Below, in pieces: positions 26,027 through 34,912 of a DNA stretch of 54,841 bases. Each line of letters begins with the position of its first letter. Positions within the stretch are counted from its first letter, which is position 1. The notes under the pieces were generated by a model, which searched no databases, was not told where the DNA came from, and saw only the letters and a program-made list of their open reading frames with translations. The position numbers were made by a program, and so were the translations under genes. This DNA is from Parachitinimonas caeni (GTDB lineage: Bacteria; Pseudomonadota; Gammaproteobacteria; Burkholderiales; Chitinimonadaceae), in the NCBI RefSeq assembly GCF_030129945.1, contig NZ_JARRAF010000032.1, positions 1 to 54,841 of the forward strand. Direction: 5' to 3'.

Positions 26027-27898
26027 ATGCCAAAAATCCGACCACACCTGCTGCTGGCTGCTGTATGTACCGCCTTGTCTGCCACTGCTTTTGCCGCCGA
26101 TTCGACTTTTGCCATTCAGGGCGCCATTCGTCTACAAGACGACACGCCTCTGAACCGTTTGCAGTATCTGGGGGCTCACAATGCCTGGAATGACTCCAGT
26201 GCCACCTGGGCTAATCAGCGTTTGCCTATGGACAAACTTCTGGAAGGCGGCGTACGTAATATCGACCTAGATCTGCATTGGGACGGCGACACCGTCAAGT
26301 TGTGTCACAACAAGTGCGGCCAGATATATAGCGCTGACGACAGCTACCCAGGTGAGCTTCGCAAGATTCAGGAATGGTTGTTGCGCAACCCCAAAGACAT
26401 TGTGTTTATTGACCTGGAAGATCGGGTAGCCAATCAGGCTGCAGTAGAAGGGCCGCTCAAGGCCATTTTTGGCAACCTGTTGTATCTGCCTTCGGACAAA
26501 CCAGCGGGCCGTTGGGAAACCCCACGCGAGATGGTTGCCAAGGGCAAGCGTGTGATCGTCAAGTCTGCCAATGAGATTTACGACAACAAACTGATCTGGA
26601 ACGAGGCCGATTTTGCATTTGGTGCGCAGCCGGGCTGGAATTCCCGTCAAGCCAAGTTCGTAGATGTTGCCAATTGCACCATGGATGGTTTGCCGATCGA
26701 CCCGCGCAAGCACGTTTACACCATTTCCGATAACAAGCTTGGCAAAGACCTGCTGCCGGATTCATGGGTGGACTCAACGGGTACTATTGATGCCAGCAAT
26801 ATTCCGGGCATGCAGGCGTGTGGTATCCAGATCATTGATGCGGATCGCTGGGACGATGCGCAATTTGCCGCAGCGGTCTGGAACTGGGCTCCCGGCGAGC
26901 CGAACAACTACCAGGCTGCAGAACATTGCGCCCAGGTTGGTGGAAATGGTCGCTGGAACGATGCAGTGTGTGCCAGTGTCTTGCCTTATGCCTGCCAGAA
27001 TCTACAAGACGCCGATGACTGGAAAGTGACCGTGGCGCAGGGAACCTGGACAGGTGGCGTCAATGCCTGCGCCCGGGAGTACCCTGGTTATCGCTTTGCT
27101 GTACCCGCAACGCCTTACCAGAACCGGATGCTGAAAGACAAGCTGGCAGGTCAGACTGCTTGGTTGGCTTACTCCGATATGGCCAAGGAAGGCGACTGGC
27201 AGTCATTCAATAGCATCGCGACCGAATGGCGGGCTGGTGTTAATGCCAACAATGCTTCGCTCTACATCCCCGGTGCCGCAGCGCTATCGCTACGGGTACA
27301 AGGGAATGTTGCGGCCGCCACAAACGTACTGAATGTTTACGACAGCAAGCGGAACTTGGTGGCAACGGTTGCTGGCAATGGTCAGCGTGATCTGTTTGTG
27401 GCAGATGGCGGTGCAATTCTCGAATACCTTGGCCCAGCAGTGACCGCGCCAGGCTATCTCACCGTAACGGCCAGCGCCACGACTAGCCAAGCAGCAACGC
27501 CGGTTTATCGCAGACTGGTCAATGGCAAGGGCAAATGTCTGGACCTGGAAGGCCGGAACACCAACAACGGTACTTCGGTTCACCATTGGTCATGCAATGG
27601 CGCCAGCAGCCAGAGCTGGTGGCAGGATGATCTGGGCCGTCTGCGTCCGCAAGCAGCGCCTGCAAAATGCGCCGAGGCAGCAGGCGGTACGGGCGATGGC
27701 ACTGCAATCGTTCTGGCCGACTGCAGCTTGGCAGCAGGCCAGCGCTGGATGCGTGGCGCCAACAATTCCTTCCGCTTGGCGGGTGCACCGAATCAGGCGC
27801 TGGACATCAAGGACAGCTGGTGGGGTGCGTTCGATGGTCAGGATGCCCACCTTTGGGGTGCCCACGGGGGTTGGTCGCAACAGTGGACGTGGCAATGA
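26027..27898 (+). CDS. Secreted PI-PLC with C-type-lectin-like and ricin-B domains
   Basis: This 623-residue protein has a signal peptide to about AFA-23. The PI-PLC X-type barrel spans about 35-280, with catalytic histidines His51 (LGAHNAWND) and His94 (LCHNKC) and the VFIDLEDR strand. Residues 284-323 look like the C-terminal half of a C-type lectin domain: NWAPGEPNN (EPN 291-293), Cys301, GRWND (310-312), Cys315 and Cys323. EPN plus WND is the Ca2+/mannose-type site. Residues 328-395 look like the N-terminal half of such a domain (WTGGVNACAREYPGYRFA, QNRMLKDKLAG, TAWLAYSDMAKEGDW). Residues 492-623 are a ricin-B trefoil with Q-x-W motifs. A sugar-targeted, phospholipid-directed exoenzyme is likely. 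Confidence 0.88.
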   Translation: MPKIRPHLLLAAVCTALSATAFAADSTFAIQGAIRLQDDTPLNRLQYLGAHNAWNDSSATWANQRLPMDKLLEGGVRNIDLDLHWDGDTVKLCHNKCGQIYSADDSYPGELRKIQEWLLRNPKDIVFIDLEDRVANQAAVEGPLKAIFGNLLYLPSDKPAGRWETPREMVAKGKRVIVKSANEIYDNKLIWNEADFAFGAQPGWNSRQAKFVDVANCTMDGLPIDPRKHVYTISDNKLGKDLLPDSWVDSTGTIDASNIPGMQACGIQIIDADRWDDAQFAAAVWNWAPGEPNNYQAAEHCAQVGGNGRWNDAVCASVLPYACQNLQDADDWKVTVAQGTWTGGVNACAREYPGYRFAVPATPYQNRMLKDKLAGQTAWLAYSDMAKEGDWQSFNSIATEWRAGVNANNASLYIPGAAALSLRVQGNVAAATNVLNVYDSKRNLVATVAGNGQRDLFVADGGAILEYLGPAVTAPGYLTVTASATTSQAATPVYRRLVNGKGKCLDLEGRNTNNGTSVHHWSCNGASSQSWWQDDLGRLRPQAAPAKCAEAAGGTGDGTAIVLADCSLAAGQRWMRGANNSFRLAGAPNQALDIKDSWWGAFDGQDAHLWGAHGGWSQQWTWQ

Positions 27899-27968
27899 TC
27901 CGCTGATCGACTCTTGAAAGGATGGCTATTGGCGGTTGACTGCTACCCATAGCAACCTTGCAAATAGC

Positions 27969-28004
27969 ACGGCCCTGAACTTCGGTTCAGGGCCGTTTGT
28001 TTTG
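27969..28004 (+). terminator. Rho-independent terminator after the PI-PLC gene
   Basis: ACGGCCCTGAAC and GTTCAGGGCCGT form a perfect 12-bp stem with a TTCG tetraloop, followed by TTGTTTTG. On the other strand no U-run follows, so it mainly serves the rightward gene. Confidence 0.9.
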
Positions 28005-28035
28005 ATGGCTGCAGACCTCGCTTGCGGGTGCCGGC

Positions 28036-28824
28036 CTAGCCGAACAAAGCGGCCAGCGCTTTGCCGGGGCTAGGTTGACGCATGAAGGCTTCACCAACCA
28101 GAAAGGTGTTGACGTCATGATTGCGCATCAGATCGACATCTGGTCTGGCCAGGATGCCACTCTCTGTAACAGCGATCCGGTCTTTGCCGATCTGCGGCAG
28201 CAAGCCCAGTGTTGTGTCGAGCGAAACCTCGAAAGTGCGCAGATTACGATTGTTGACCCCAATCAACGGCGTTTTCAGCTGCAGGGCCTGCTCAAGCTCT
28301 GCGGCATCGTGTACTTCCACCAGCACCGCCATTCCCAGTGCCAGCGCTTGCGCTTCCATGTCCCGTAGCTGGCTCAGATCGAGTGCCGCCACGATCAGCA
28401 AGATGCAATCAGCGCCCATCGCGGCAGCTTCGTAAACGTGGTATTCGCCAATCAGAAAGTCTTTGCGCAGCACAGGCAGCGGACAGGCGGTACGGGCAGC
28501 ACGCAGGTACTCGGGTGCTCCCTGGAAGTACTCGACGTCAGTTAAAACAGAAAGGCAGGCGGCACCATGATCAGCGTAGTCTGCAGCGATATCTGCAGGA
28601 TGAAACGGGTCGCGGATAACGCCTTTTGAGGGCGAGGCTTTCTTTATCTCGGCGATAACGCCGGGCTGGGCGGATGCATGCTTGGCACGAATGGCTGCGA
28701 CGAAATCGCGCTGGTCACGACGACTTTCCGCTTCGTCACGCAGGGCAGTTTGCGGGATCTTCTTGCGGGCCCGTTCGACCTCGTACTCTTTGGTCGCCAG
28801 AATCTTTTTCAGAATATCGCTCAT
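28036..28824 (-). CDS. trpC: Indole-3-glycerol phosphate synthase
   Basis: This 262-residue protein is a full-length TrpC and catalyses ring closure of CdRP to indole-3-glycerol phosphate in tryptophan synthesis. Visible are the family start [20 protein letters not shown], the active-site lysine and substrate loop [47 protein letters not shown] and VTESGI. It overlaps the trpD stop by four bases (ATGA at 28821). It ends the trpDC transcript. Confidence 0.98.
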   Translation of the reverse strand: MSDILKKILATKEYEVERARKKIPQTALRDEAESRRDQRDFVAAIRAKHASAQPGVIAEIKKASPSKGVIRDPFHPADIAADYADHGAACLSVLTDVEYFQGAPEYLRAARTACPLPVLRKDFLIGEYHVYEAAAMGADCILLIVAALDLSQLRDMEAQALALGMAVLVEVHDAAELEQALQLKTPLIGVNNRNLRTFEVSLDTTLGLLPQIGKDRIAVTESGILARPDVDLMRNHDVNTFLVGEAFMRQPSPGKALAALFG

Positions 28825-29855
28825 GCGACCTCCGCAAAACGACGGGTGGCGGCGATCAGCGCCGTCAACTTGGCGCGCGCAGCGCCTGAACTGATGGCAT
28901 CAGCCGCGATCAGGACGCCATCGGCCAGCGAAGCGGCCTTGCCTGCGGCATAGATGGCCGCTGCGGCATTCAGGACCACGATGTCACGGCAGGGGCCGGC
29001 TTCGTTATCCAGCACCGACTCGATCTTGGCGCGCGATTCTGCGACATCCCGGGCCTTTAGCGCTGACAGATCACAGAGTTTGATGCCGAATTGTTGTGGG
29101 TCGATGGTGTATTCGGTGATGGCGCCATCCTTGAGTTCAGCCACCTGGGTGGGGCCGGACAAGGTAATTTCATCCAGACCATCATGGCCATGTACGATCA
29201 GAACGTGGCGGCTTCCCAGCTGCTGCAGGACGCGTACCTGAATGCCGACCAGGTCCGGGTGGAATACGCCCATGACCTGATTTTCAGCTTCTGCAGGGTT
29301 GGTCAGAGGGCCCAGGATATTGAAAATTGTCCGGACGCCCAGTTCGCGTCGTACCGGAGCGACATGGCGCATGGCGCTATGGTGATTCGGGGCGAACATG
29401 AAGCCAACGCCGACTTCGTCAATGCAGCTGGCGACCTGGGCCGGGGTCAAGGTCAGTTGCACACCCAGAGCTTCGAGCACGTCGGCGCTGCCGGATGAGG
29501 ATGACACACTGCGATTGCCGTGTTTGGCCACTTTGGCACCTGCAGCAGCGGCGACAAAGGCAACGGTTGTCGAAATATTAAACGTACTGGCACCGTCGCC
29601 ACCCGTGCCACAGGTGTCTACCAGATGGCGGCGATCGTTGACTTCGACTTTGGCGGATAGCTCGCGCATGACCGCTGCTGCGGCAGCGATTTCGCCGACA
29701 GTTTCGCCTTTTACGCGCAATCCCATCAGGATGGCGGCGCTTTGTACGGGGCTGATTTCGCCCTGCATGATCTGACGCATCAGCGACAGCATCTCGTCGT
29801 AAAACAGTTCGTTCTGGTCTATGAGGCGGTTTAGGGCCGCTTTGGCAGTAATCAT
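28821..29855 (-). CDS. trpD: Anthranilate phosphoribosyltransferase
   Basis: This 344-residue protein is a full-length TrpD, joining anthranilate and PRPP. I choose ATG 29855 because homologues start [22 protein letters not shown]. The key motifs are [18 protein letters not shown] (PRPP binding), [21 protein letters not shown] and [20 protein letters not shown]. It is coupled to trpC. The gene directly upstream is a membrane protein rather than trpE or trpG, so the pathway genes are dispersed. Confidence 0.97.
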   Translation of the reverse strand: MITAKAALNRLIDQNELFYDEMLSLMRQIMQGEISPVQSAAILMGLRVKGETVGEIAAAAAVMRELSAKVEVNDRRHLVDTCGTGGDGASTFNISTTVAFVAAAAGAKVAKHGNRSVSSSSGSADVLEALGVQLTLTPAQVASCIDEVGVGFMFAPNHHSAMRHVAPVRRELGVRTIFNILGPLTNPAEAENQVMGVFHPDLVGIQVRVLQQLGSRHVLIVHGHDGLDEITLSGPTQVAELKDGAITEYTIDPQQFGIKLCDLSALKARDVAESRAKIESVLDNEAGPCRDIVVLNAAAAIYAAGKAASLADGVLIAADAISSGAARAKLTALIAATRRFAEVA

Positions 29856-30117
29856 GGAAGCTGGCTCGAAAAAGCGGGTAGAAATGCAAGGGCCCATTCA
29901 AAGTGCCTGGCTGTCAGTTGAAGTTCTCGTGCTCCGCCTGGCTCGGGCGAGCTGGCGTGGCGGGAACGGCTTTGAATGGGTTGTTGATAAAGCAGAGCCG
30001 GAACCAGGGTGCCGGCTTTCTTTGGATTGTCGCTGATTGGAACGATCTGTGCAAAAGTACCCGGAAATAAGGCGGAAAGCAGCGATTGGCAGGTTTTCCG
30101 CGATGTTGTCCAGTCGG
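29856..30117. other. trpD leader region with hairpin
   Basis: The only structure seen is AGCCGG (29995-30000) pairing with CCGGCT (30012-30017). It could be a weak terminator for the gene at 30118 or a part of a trpD leader. I find no short peptide with consecutive Trp codons, so classical attenuation is not supported. Confidence 0.4.
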
Positions 30118-30636
30118 CTACTTGAACAGCCGGGTCTTGAAGTGGGTGTTGTAACCGAAGGTGGTCGGTCGTTCCGGTTCGAACACGAAAATGCGCTCGG
30201 TGCGATACCAGATCTGCCAGGCGCCGATTGCATACGCGGCGCCAATCATGAACCAGACCAGCGAGGCCACAACGTCGAACACCGGCAGTTTGTCGAATAG
30301 CTCCGGCCGGTAAAGCAGGAAGGGCAACAGGATCATACCCCTCAGCAGACAGACCGCAGCAATGGAAACCAGGCCCGCTCGTAGAAAAGGCAGGCGACCA
30401 ATGACCCCCGCACCAGAGAAAGCATATAAACCGCAACCGGTCATCAAGCCGGCAATAAACAGGCAACCAACTGGCGCGAGCCAGGTGCCTTGTCGCGCTG
30501 ATTCGACGACTGCAGCGGGGGCACGTAAGAATGCGATCCACTCCGGTCCGCCAATCAGGGCAACAACGTGCAGGGCCGCACCCAATATGGCGCCGACGCC
30601 GGCAAACATCAGGCTATGACTCTCGATTTCGCGCAT
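30118..30636 (-). CDS. Hypothetical four-helix membrane protein
   Basis: This 172-residue protein starts at ATG 30636 with an ideal AAGGAGG five bases upstream. Hydrophobic segments lie near residues 9-29, 51-74, 82-102 and 118-140. The C-terminal tail (IFVFEPERPTTFGYNTHFKTRLFK) is soluble. I recognise no family. It precedes trpD by about 260 bases on the same strand. Confidence 0.65.
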   Translation of the reverse strand: MREIESHSLMFAGVGAILGAALHVVALIGGPEWIAFLRAPAAVVESARQGTWLAPVGCLFIAGLMTGCGLYAFSGAGVIGRLPFLRAGLVSIAAVCLLRGMILLPFLLYRPELFDKLPVFDVVASLVWFMIGAAYAIGAWQIWYRTERIFVFEPERPTTFGYNTHFKTRLFK

Positions 30637-30713
30637 GCTTGCCTCCTTGAGGATTGAACTGCTGCGTATTTCGAGTGCTAGCAACCCCACATCAACCAGA
30701 TTGGTAAATGGGG

Positions 30714-30827
30714 TCAGGAGCGCCCACCATCCTTATTGTTATTGCGCGGCTTTTTGGGAAATGTCCACCACACAATGAATATCAGCAAAGAAACCGCAAC
30801 ACCTGCTTCAAGTAGTAACCACAGCAT
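30714..30827 (-). CDS. 37-residue single-pass membrane peptide
   Basis: This very short gene encodes a peptide beginning MLWLLLEAGVAVSLLIFIVW and continuing WTFPKKPRNNNKDGGRS. It has one membrane helix (residues 2-21) followed by a positively charged cytoplasmic tail. GGGGAA lies nine bases upstream of the ATG. The hydrophobic-then-basic design without signal cleavage site is typical of small regulatory membrane proteins. It lies between the membrane protein gene and the divergent Atm1-type exporter. Confidence 0.6.
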   Translation of the reverse strand: MLWLLLEAGVAVSLLIFIVWWTFPKKPRNNNKDGGRS

Positions 30828-30924
30828 GACAATAGGTTCCCCAGAGTGAGTAGGAGTTGTAAAGAGTGCTTGATTCTAGGCGAATCGCCTTCATCATGGC
30901 GAGATACCTTCTTCGAGCGCGCTC

Positions 30925-32727
30925 ATGACCCCGCCCTTACCTAAAGCCACCCCCACCTCCGAATTCCCCCGAAATGACTGGAAAACCCTGCGCACCTTGC
31001 TGCCCTATGTCTGGCAGTATCGGATGCGGGTAATTCTGGCCTTGTCATTGCTGGTGCTGGCCAAATTTGCCAACGTCGCTGTACCGGTTGTTCTTAAAGG
31101 CATCGTTGATGGCCTGGACCCAAAGTCCTCGCCGCTGGTTGTGCCGCTGGCACTGATCTTCAGCTATGGCGCGTTGCGGCTTGCCGCGACAGCGCTTGGC
31201 GAGCTGCGCGATGCCATCTTTGCCAAAGTCGCTCAGGGAGCGATCCGGCGGGTGGCACTCAAAGTATTCGAGCACCTGCACCGGTTGTCGCTTCGCTTTC
31301 ACATCAACCGCCAGACTGGCGGCGTGACTCGGGATATCGAACGCGGCTCGCGCGGCATTTCGACCCTGCTCAACTTCATGCTGTTCAACATCCTGCCGAC
31401 CCTGGTCGAGATTGCCTTGGTAACGGCAATTCTGGTGGCTCAATATGACTGGCGTTTTGCAGGCGTCACCTTACTGACCATTGCGGTTTACATTGCATTT
31501 ACTTTGGGTGTGACCGAATGGCGAACCAAGACGCGGCGCGCCATGAACGAGCTGGACACCAAGGCCAATGTCAAAGCGGTCGATTCGCTCATCAACTTCG
31601 AGACGGTCAAATACTTCGGCAACGAGCGCTATGAGTCCAATCGCTATGACGAGAGTCTGGGCAAGTGGGAACAGGCAGCCATCAAGAATGAAGTCAGTCT
31701 TGCGATTCTGAATACCGGGCAGGCAGCCGTTATTGCCAGCGGCGTGACCGCACTGGTGTGGCTGGCCGCTGACGGCGTGGCCAAAGGCACGATGACGCTG
31801 GGGGACTTGGTGCTGGTCAACGGCTTTTTGCTGCAGTTGTATTCGCCACTGAACTTTTTGGGCATGGTGTATCGCGAAATCAAGCAGGCGCTGACGGACA
31901 TGGAAAAAATGTTCAGCTTGCTGGCGCAAAATACCGAGATTCAAGATGCCGCTGATGCACAGACCCTGAAAACCCAAGCGGCGACCATTCGCTTTGACGC
32001 AGTGGACTTCGGTTACGAGACTAACAGGCAGATTCTGCGCGGGGTGGACTTTGAAGTGCCGGCAGGGAAAACAGTGGCTGTGGTAGGTGCCAGCGGGGCA
32101 GGAAAATCGACTTTGTCACGCCTGCTGTTTCGCTTCTATGACGTAAGTAGTGGCCGGATCACTATCAACGGCGTGGATTTGCGGGCGCTGACGCAAGCCA
32201 GTTTGCGCGCGCACATTGGTATTGTTCCACAAGATACGGTGCTGTTTAACGATTCCATTTATTACAACATTGCTTACGGCAACACGGGTGCCAGTCGTGA
32301 CGAAGTGATCGAAGCTGCCCGTTCGGCGCATATCTACGATTTTATTCAAAGCTTGCCGGATGGGTTTGATACGGTGGTTGGTGAGCGCGGCCTCAAGTTG
32401 TCCGGCGGAGAGAAGCAGCGGGTGGCCATTGCCCGCACCATCCTTAAAAACCCACCGATCCTGATCTTCGACGAGGCGACCTCCGCCCTGGACTCCAAGA
32501 CAGAGAAGGCCATTCAGGCCGAGCTGGTTACCATTTCTGCCAATCGCACGACGCTGGTGATTGCCCATCGCCTGTCCACCATTGTTGAGGCCGATCTGAT
32601 TCTGGTCATGGAGGGGGGGCGGGTGATAGAGCGCGGCACCCATCGCGAGCTGCTTGATCTGAATGGACAATACGCCAGGATGTGGGCGCTGCAGCAACAA
32701 ACCAGCGCAGAAGAACCGGTTGTCTGA
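30925..32727 (+). CDS. Atm1/HMT-type ABC exporter (fused permease-ATPase)
   Basis: This 600-residue half-transporter has a six-helix membrane domain (about 30-330) and a C-terminal ATPase. Family features are HLHRLSLRFHINRQTGGVTRDIERG and NFETVKYFGNERYE, both typical of mitochondrial Atm1 and bacterial Atm1-like exporters of glutathione conjugates or metal-thiol complexes. The ATPase has GASGAGKST (near 390), LSGGEKQR (near 492), LIFDEATSALD and the H-loop IAHRLST. It should act as a homodimer. A TetR regulator follows after 90 bases in the same direction and may control it. Confidence 0.93.
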   Translation: MTPPLPKATPTSEFPRNDWKTLRTLLPYVWQYRMRVILALSLLVLAKFANVAVPVVLKGIVDGLDPKSSPLVVPLALIFSYGALRLAATALGELRDAIFAKVAQGAIRRVALKVFEHLHRLSLRFHINRQTGGVTRDIERGSRGISTLLNFMLFNILPTLVEIALVTAILVAQYDWRFAGVTLLTIAVYIAFTLGVTEWRTKTRRAMNELDTKANVKAVDSLINFETVKYFGNERYESNRYDESLGKWEQAAIKNEVSLAILNTGQAAVIASGVTALVWLAADGVAKGTMTLGDLVLVNGFLLQLYSPLNFLGMVYREIKQALTDMEKMFSLLAQNTEIQDAADAQTLKTQAATIRFDAVDFGYETNRQILRGVDFEVPAGKTVAVVGASGAGKSTLSRLLFRFYDVSSGRITINGVDLRALTQASLRAHIGIVPQDTVLFNDSIYYNIAYGNTGASRDEVIEAARSAHIYDFIQSLPDGFDTVVGERGLKLSGGEKQRVAIARTILKNPPILIFDEATSALDSKTEKAIQAELVTISANRTTLVIAHRLSTIVEADLILVMEGGRVIERGTHRELLDLNGQYARMWALQQQTSAEEPVV

Positions 32728-32817
32728 TGATCTTGAATAGCCCGAACGATCGTGCTATTTTTGTGAGGCAAGTTAAGGTAAGGTCACAAGCCGGTTCAAC
32801 TTTTGAGGGCCTTCCCA

Positions 32818-33444
32818 ATGATCCGTCAAACATTATCCAAAGGTGAAGCAACCCAGCGCGTGATTCTGGATGCCGGGATTCAGCTGGCACGCGAAATCGG
32901 TGTGACTGGACTGACCATTGGTGCGCTGGCGGATCGGGTGCAGATGTCCAAAAGCGGTTTGTTTGCCCACTTTGGTTCGAAGGAAGAGCTGCAGCTGGCA
33001 GTCATCAAGGCGGCGCAGGAGCGATTTGTTGAGCAGGTGGTTCGACCAGCATTTGCCGAGCCACGTGGGCTGGCTCGTATCCGGGCGTTACTGAAAGGCT
33101 GGGTAGGTTGGGGGGCGGATGTCGAAGCCTCCGGCGGCTGCCTGATTCTCGCGGCCGCTGCCGAGTTTGATGACCGACCAGGGATCGTGCACGACCATCT
33201 GGTGCGTGAGCAGAAAAGCTGGTTTGCGAGCTTGGCACGTGCAACCGAGATCGCCATCGAAACCGGCGAGTTGTCACCGGAGGTGGATACCAGCCAGTTT
33301 GCTTTCGAGCTGTTTGGACTGGTGTTGTCGGCACATCATCATGCCCGCCTGTTGGGCGATGCATCGGCTTGTAATCGTGCACTGGCAGGATTGGAACGGC
33401 TGATTGATGCCTGCTCGGTCAAGTCACACCCTGACCGACCTTAG
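32818..33444 (+). CDS. TetR family transcriptional regulator
   Basis: This 208-residue protein has an N-terminal helix-turn-helix (about 12-58): ILDAGIQLAREIGVTGLTIGALADRVQMSKSGLFAHFGSKEELQLAV. The C-terminal helical domain (about 75-195) should bind a small ligand. The ATG at 32818 follows GAGGG. It lies just after the Atm1-type exporter, so control of that exporter is a reasonable guess. The stop codon TAG is the junction of a complete repeat copy: TA target plus its first G. Confidence 0.93.
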   Translation: MIRQTLSKGEATQRVILDAGIQLAREIGVTGLTIGALADRVQMSKSGLFAHFGSKEELQLAVIKAAQERFVEQVVRPAFAEPRGLARIRALLKGWVGWGADVEASGGCLILAAAAEFDDRPGIVHDHLVREQKSWFASLARATEIAIETGELSPEVDTSQFAFELFGLVLSAHHHARLLGDASACNRALAGLERLIDACSVKSHPDRP

Positions 33445-33615
33445 GCGCTGTTGACGTTTTGTTTCCGGTTACGCCGGCCCGGAGCGTCTCACCGGATTGG
33501 GGCCTGTTGCTTACGTTAATGGCAGCGTGGCTTACTAACCAGGCGACGCGCTTTTCGCCGTGCATCAGACACAAATTCGACGCAATGCGATCCGAAAGCA
33601 GAGCGTCAACAGAGC
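33444..33615. repeat. Complete 172-bp TA-flanked element (MITE-like)
   Basis: The copy has both ends: GGCGCTGTTGACGTTTTG at the left and CGTCAACAGAGC at the right, forming imperfect terminal inverted repeats of about 25 bp. TA lies at both junctions (33442-33443 and 33616-33617). The inner part, read on the minus strand, aligns with the copy at 54667-54841 (ATCGC..TTGCGTCGAATTTG, GGCGAAAAGCGCG, CAGGCCCCAATCCGG, CTCCGGGCCGG). There is no coding capacity. TA junctions are typical of IS630/mariner-type transposition. Confidence 0.85.
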
Positions 33616-33716
33616 TAAAGCCTTGGTGCCGTCCGCAAGGCCCTGACTTGCAATACCTGAGCTGATCTGCGGATCAGACTGTTTACTCCTCTCATACACT
33701 TCACTGGAGGTTGGCC

Positions 33717-34622
33717 ATGACAGCCGTGATTTCACCAAAAATAAGCACGAACGTTCGTAACTCTGTGCGACTGTTTGCCGCCAGAACGCCGCTGGTGCTA
33801 CTGGATGAGCTATCGGAGTCCCTTGCCGCCAGACTGGCGATTCGCATGTTCCTGAGACCCCCTCGTCATGCATTTCCGGCTATGGAGCAACAATGGTTGC
33901 AGCAGGCGCAACATGGCCAATTACACACCGCTGGGCTACCAATCGCGGAATGGAATGGGCAGGCCATGCGCACCTATCGCTGGGGACGTGCCGATAAGGG
34001 GCGGGTGGTGCTGATGCATGGCTGGGGTGGGAGAGCGACGCAGATGGGTTACTTCATCGCGCCATTGCTCGCAGCGGGATATGAAGTCCACGCCATTGAT
34101 GCGCCCGGCCACGGCTTGTCCACCGGACAGCAATCATCGGTATTGCACTTCTGGCATGCGCTGGAAAGGCTGGTGGCCAGCATTGGACCAACCGATGCCG
34201 TGATTGCACATTCGCTGGGCGGCGGTGCGACGACCTTGGCGGTCAGCGCCGGATTATCGGTGGGCAAAGTGGTACTGATATCGCCAAGTGCCGATTTGCA
34301 TGCTTACGCCAAAGAATTCACGAGCCTCCTGCGCTTGCCGGATCGGCTGCGGCTCGCCATGCAGCGACAGCTGGAAACGCGCCTGGGGCTGCTTTGGGAT
34401 GACGTTAATGCCATTCAGGCTGCGACACGGGCGAAATTGCCCGCGCTGGTGATTCATGACGAAGACGACAAGGAAGTCGGTGTCGCAATCGGTCGAGCCA
34501 TTGCCAATGGTTGGCGAGGGGCGGAGTGGTTGGCCACCCAAGGCTTGGGTCACCGGCGCATTTTAAAGTCGGAACAGACGATTCTGGCTGCATTGCGCTT
34601 CATCGCGGGGGACGGAAGTTGA
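33717..34622 (+). CDS. Alpha/beta hydrolase
   Basis: This 301-residue protein starts at ATG 33717 with GGAGG six bases upstream. The fold is clear from VVLMHGWGG (oxyanion loop, about 97-105), IDAPGHGLS, nucleophile elbow AHSLGG with Ser166, a late acid in VIHDEDDKEV and the catalytic histidine in GLGHRRIL. It has no signal peptide. An N-terminal extension of about 80 residues precedes the core. The substrate is unknown; esterase or lipase-like. Confidence 0.85.
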   Translation: MTAVISPKISTNVRNSVRLFAARTPLVLLDELSESLAARLAIRMFLRPPRHAFPAMEQQWLQQAQHGQLHTAGLPIAEWNGQAMRTYRWGRADKGRVVLMHGWGGRATQMGYFIAPLLAAGYEVHAIDAPGHGLSTGQQSSVLHFWHALERLVASIGPTDAVIAHSLGGGATTLAVSAGLSVGKVVLISPSADLHAYAKEFTSLLRLPDRLRLAMQRQLETRLGLLWDDVNAIQAATRAKLPALVIHDEDDKEVGVAIGRAIANGWRGAEWLATQGLGHRRILKSEQTILAALRFIAGDGS

Positions 34623-34912
34623 GGGGAAGCCCCGCAGTTCAGCGATCGTTGGGGCGGGAGGCGGCGTGGCTTGACTGGTAGGTGCGTCAACCATTTCTGA
34701 CAAGTTCTGTTCAATCAGGGTGACAGACTTGAAGCCAACTGGCTGAACTTTTCAGAATTTTTAGCGCTTTGGTAAAAATTTACATCATATTATTTGAACT
34801 GATCCATTCTGGCGGTCACTTAACGGGCATGTTTTGTCATAACGCCAGTGCATTCTGGCCTGGAATAAGCCAGAAAATGAATGCGCCGATGATTGCCATG
34901 AAAGGATCTGCA

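Noticed and set aside
29856-30117. Tryptophan attenuator before trpD
   Set aside because: There is a hairpin but no leader peptide with consecutive Trp codons.
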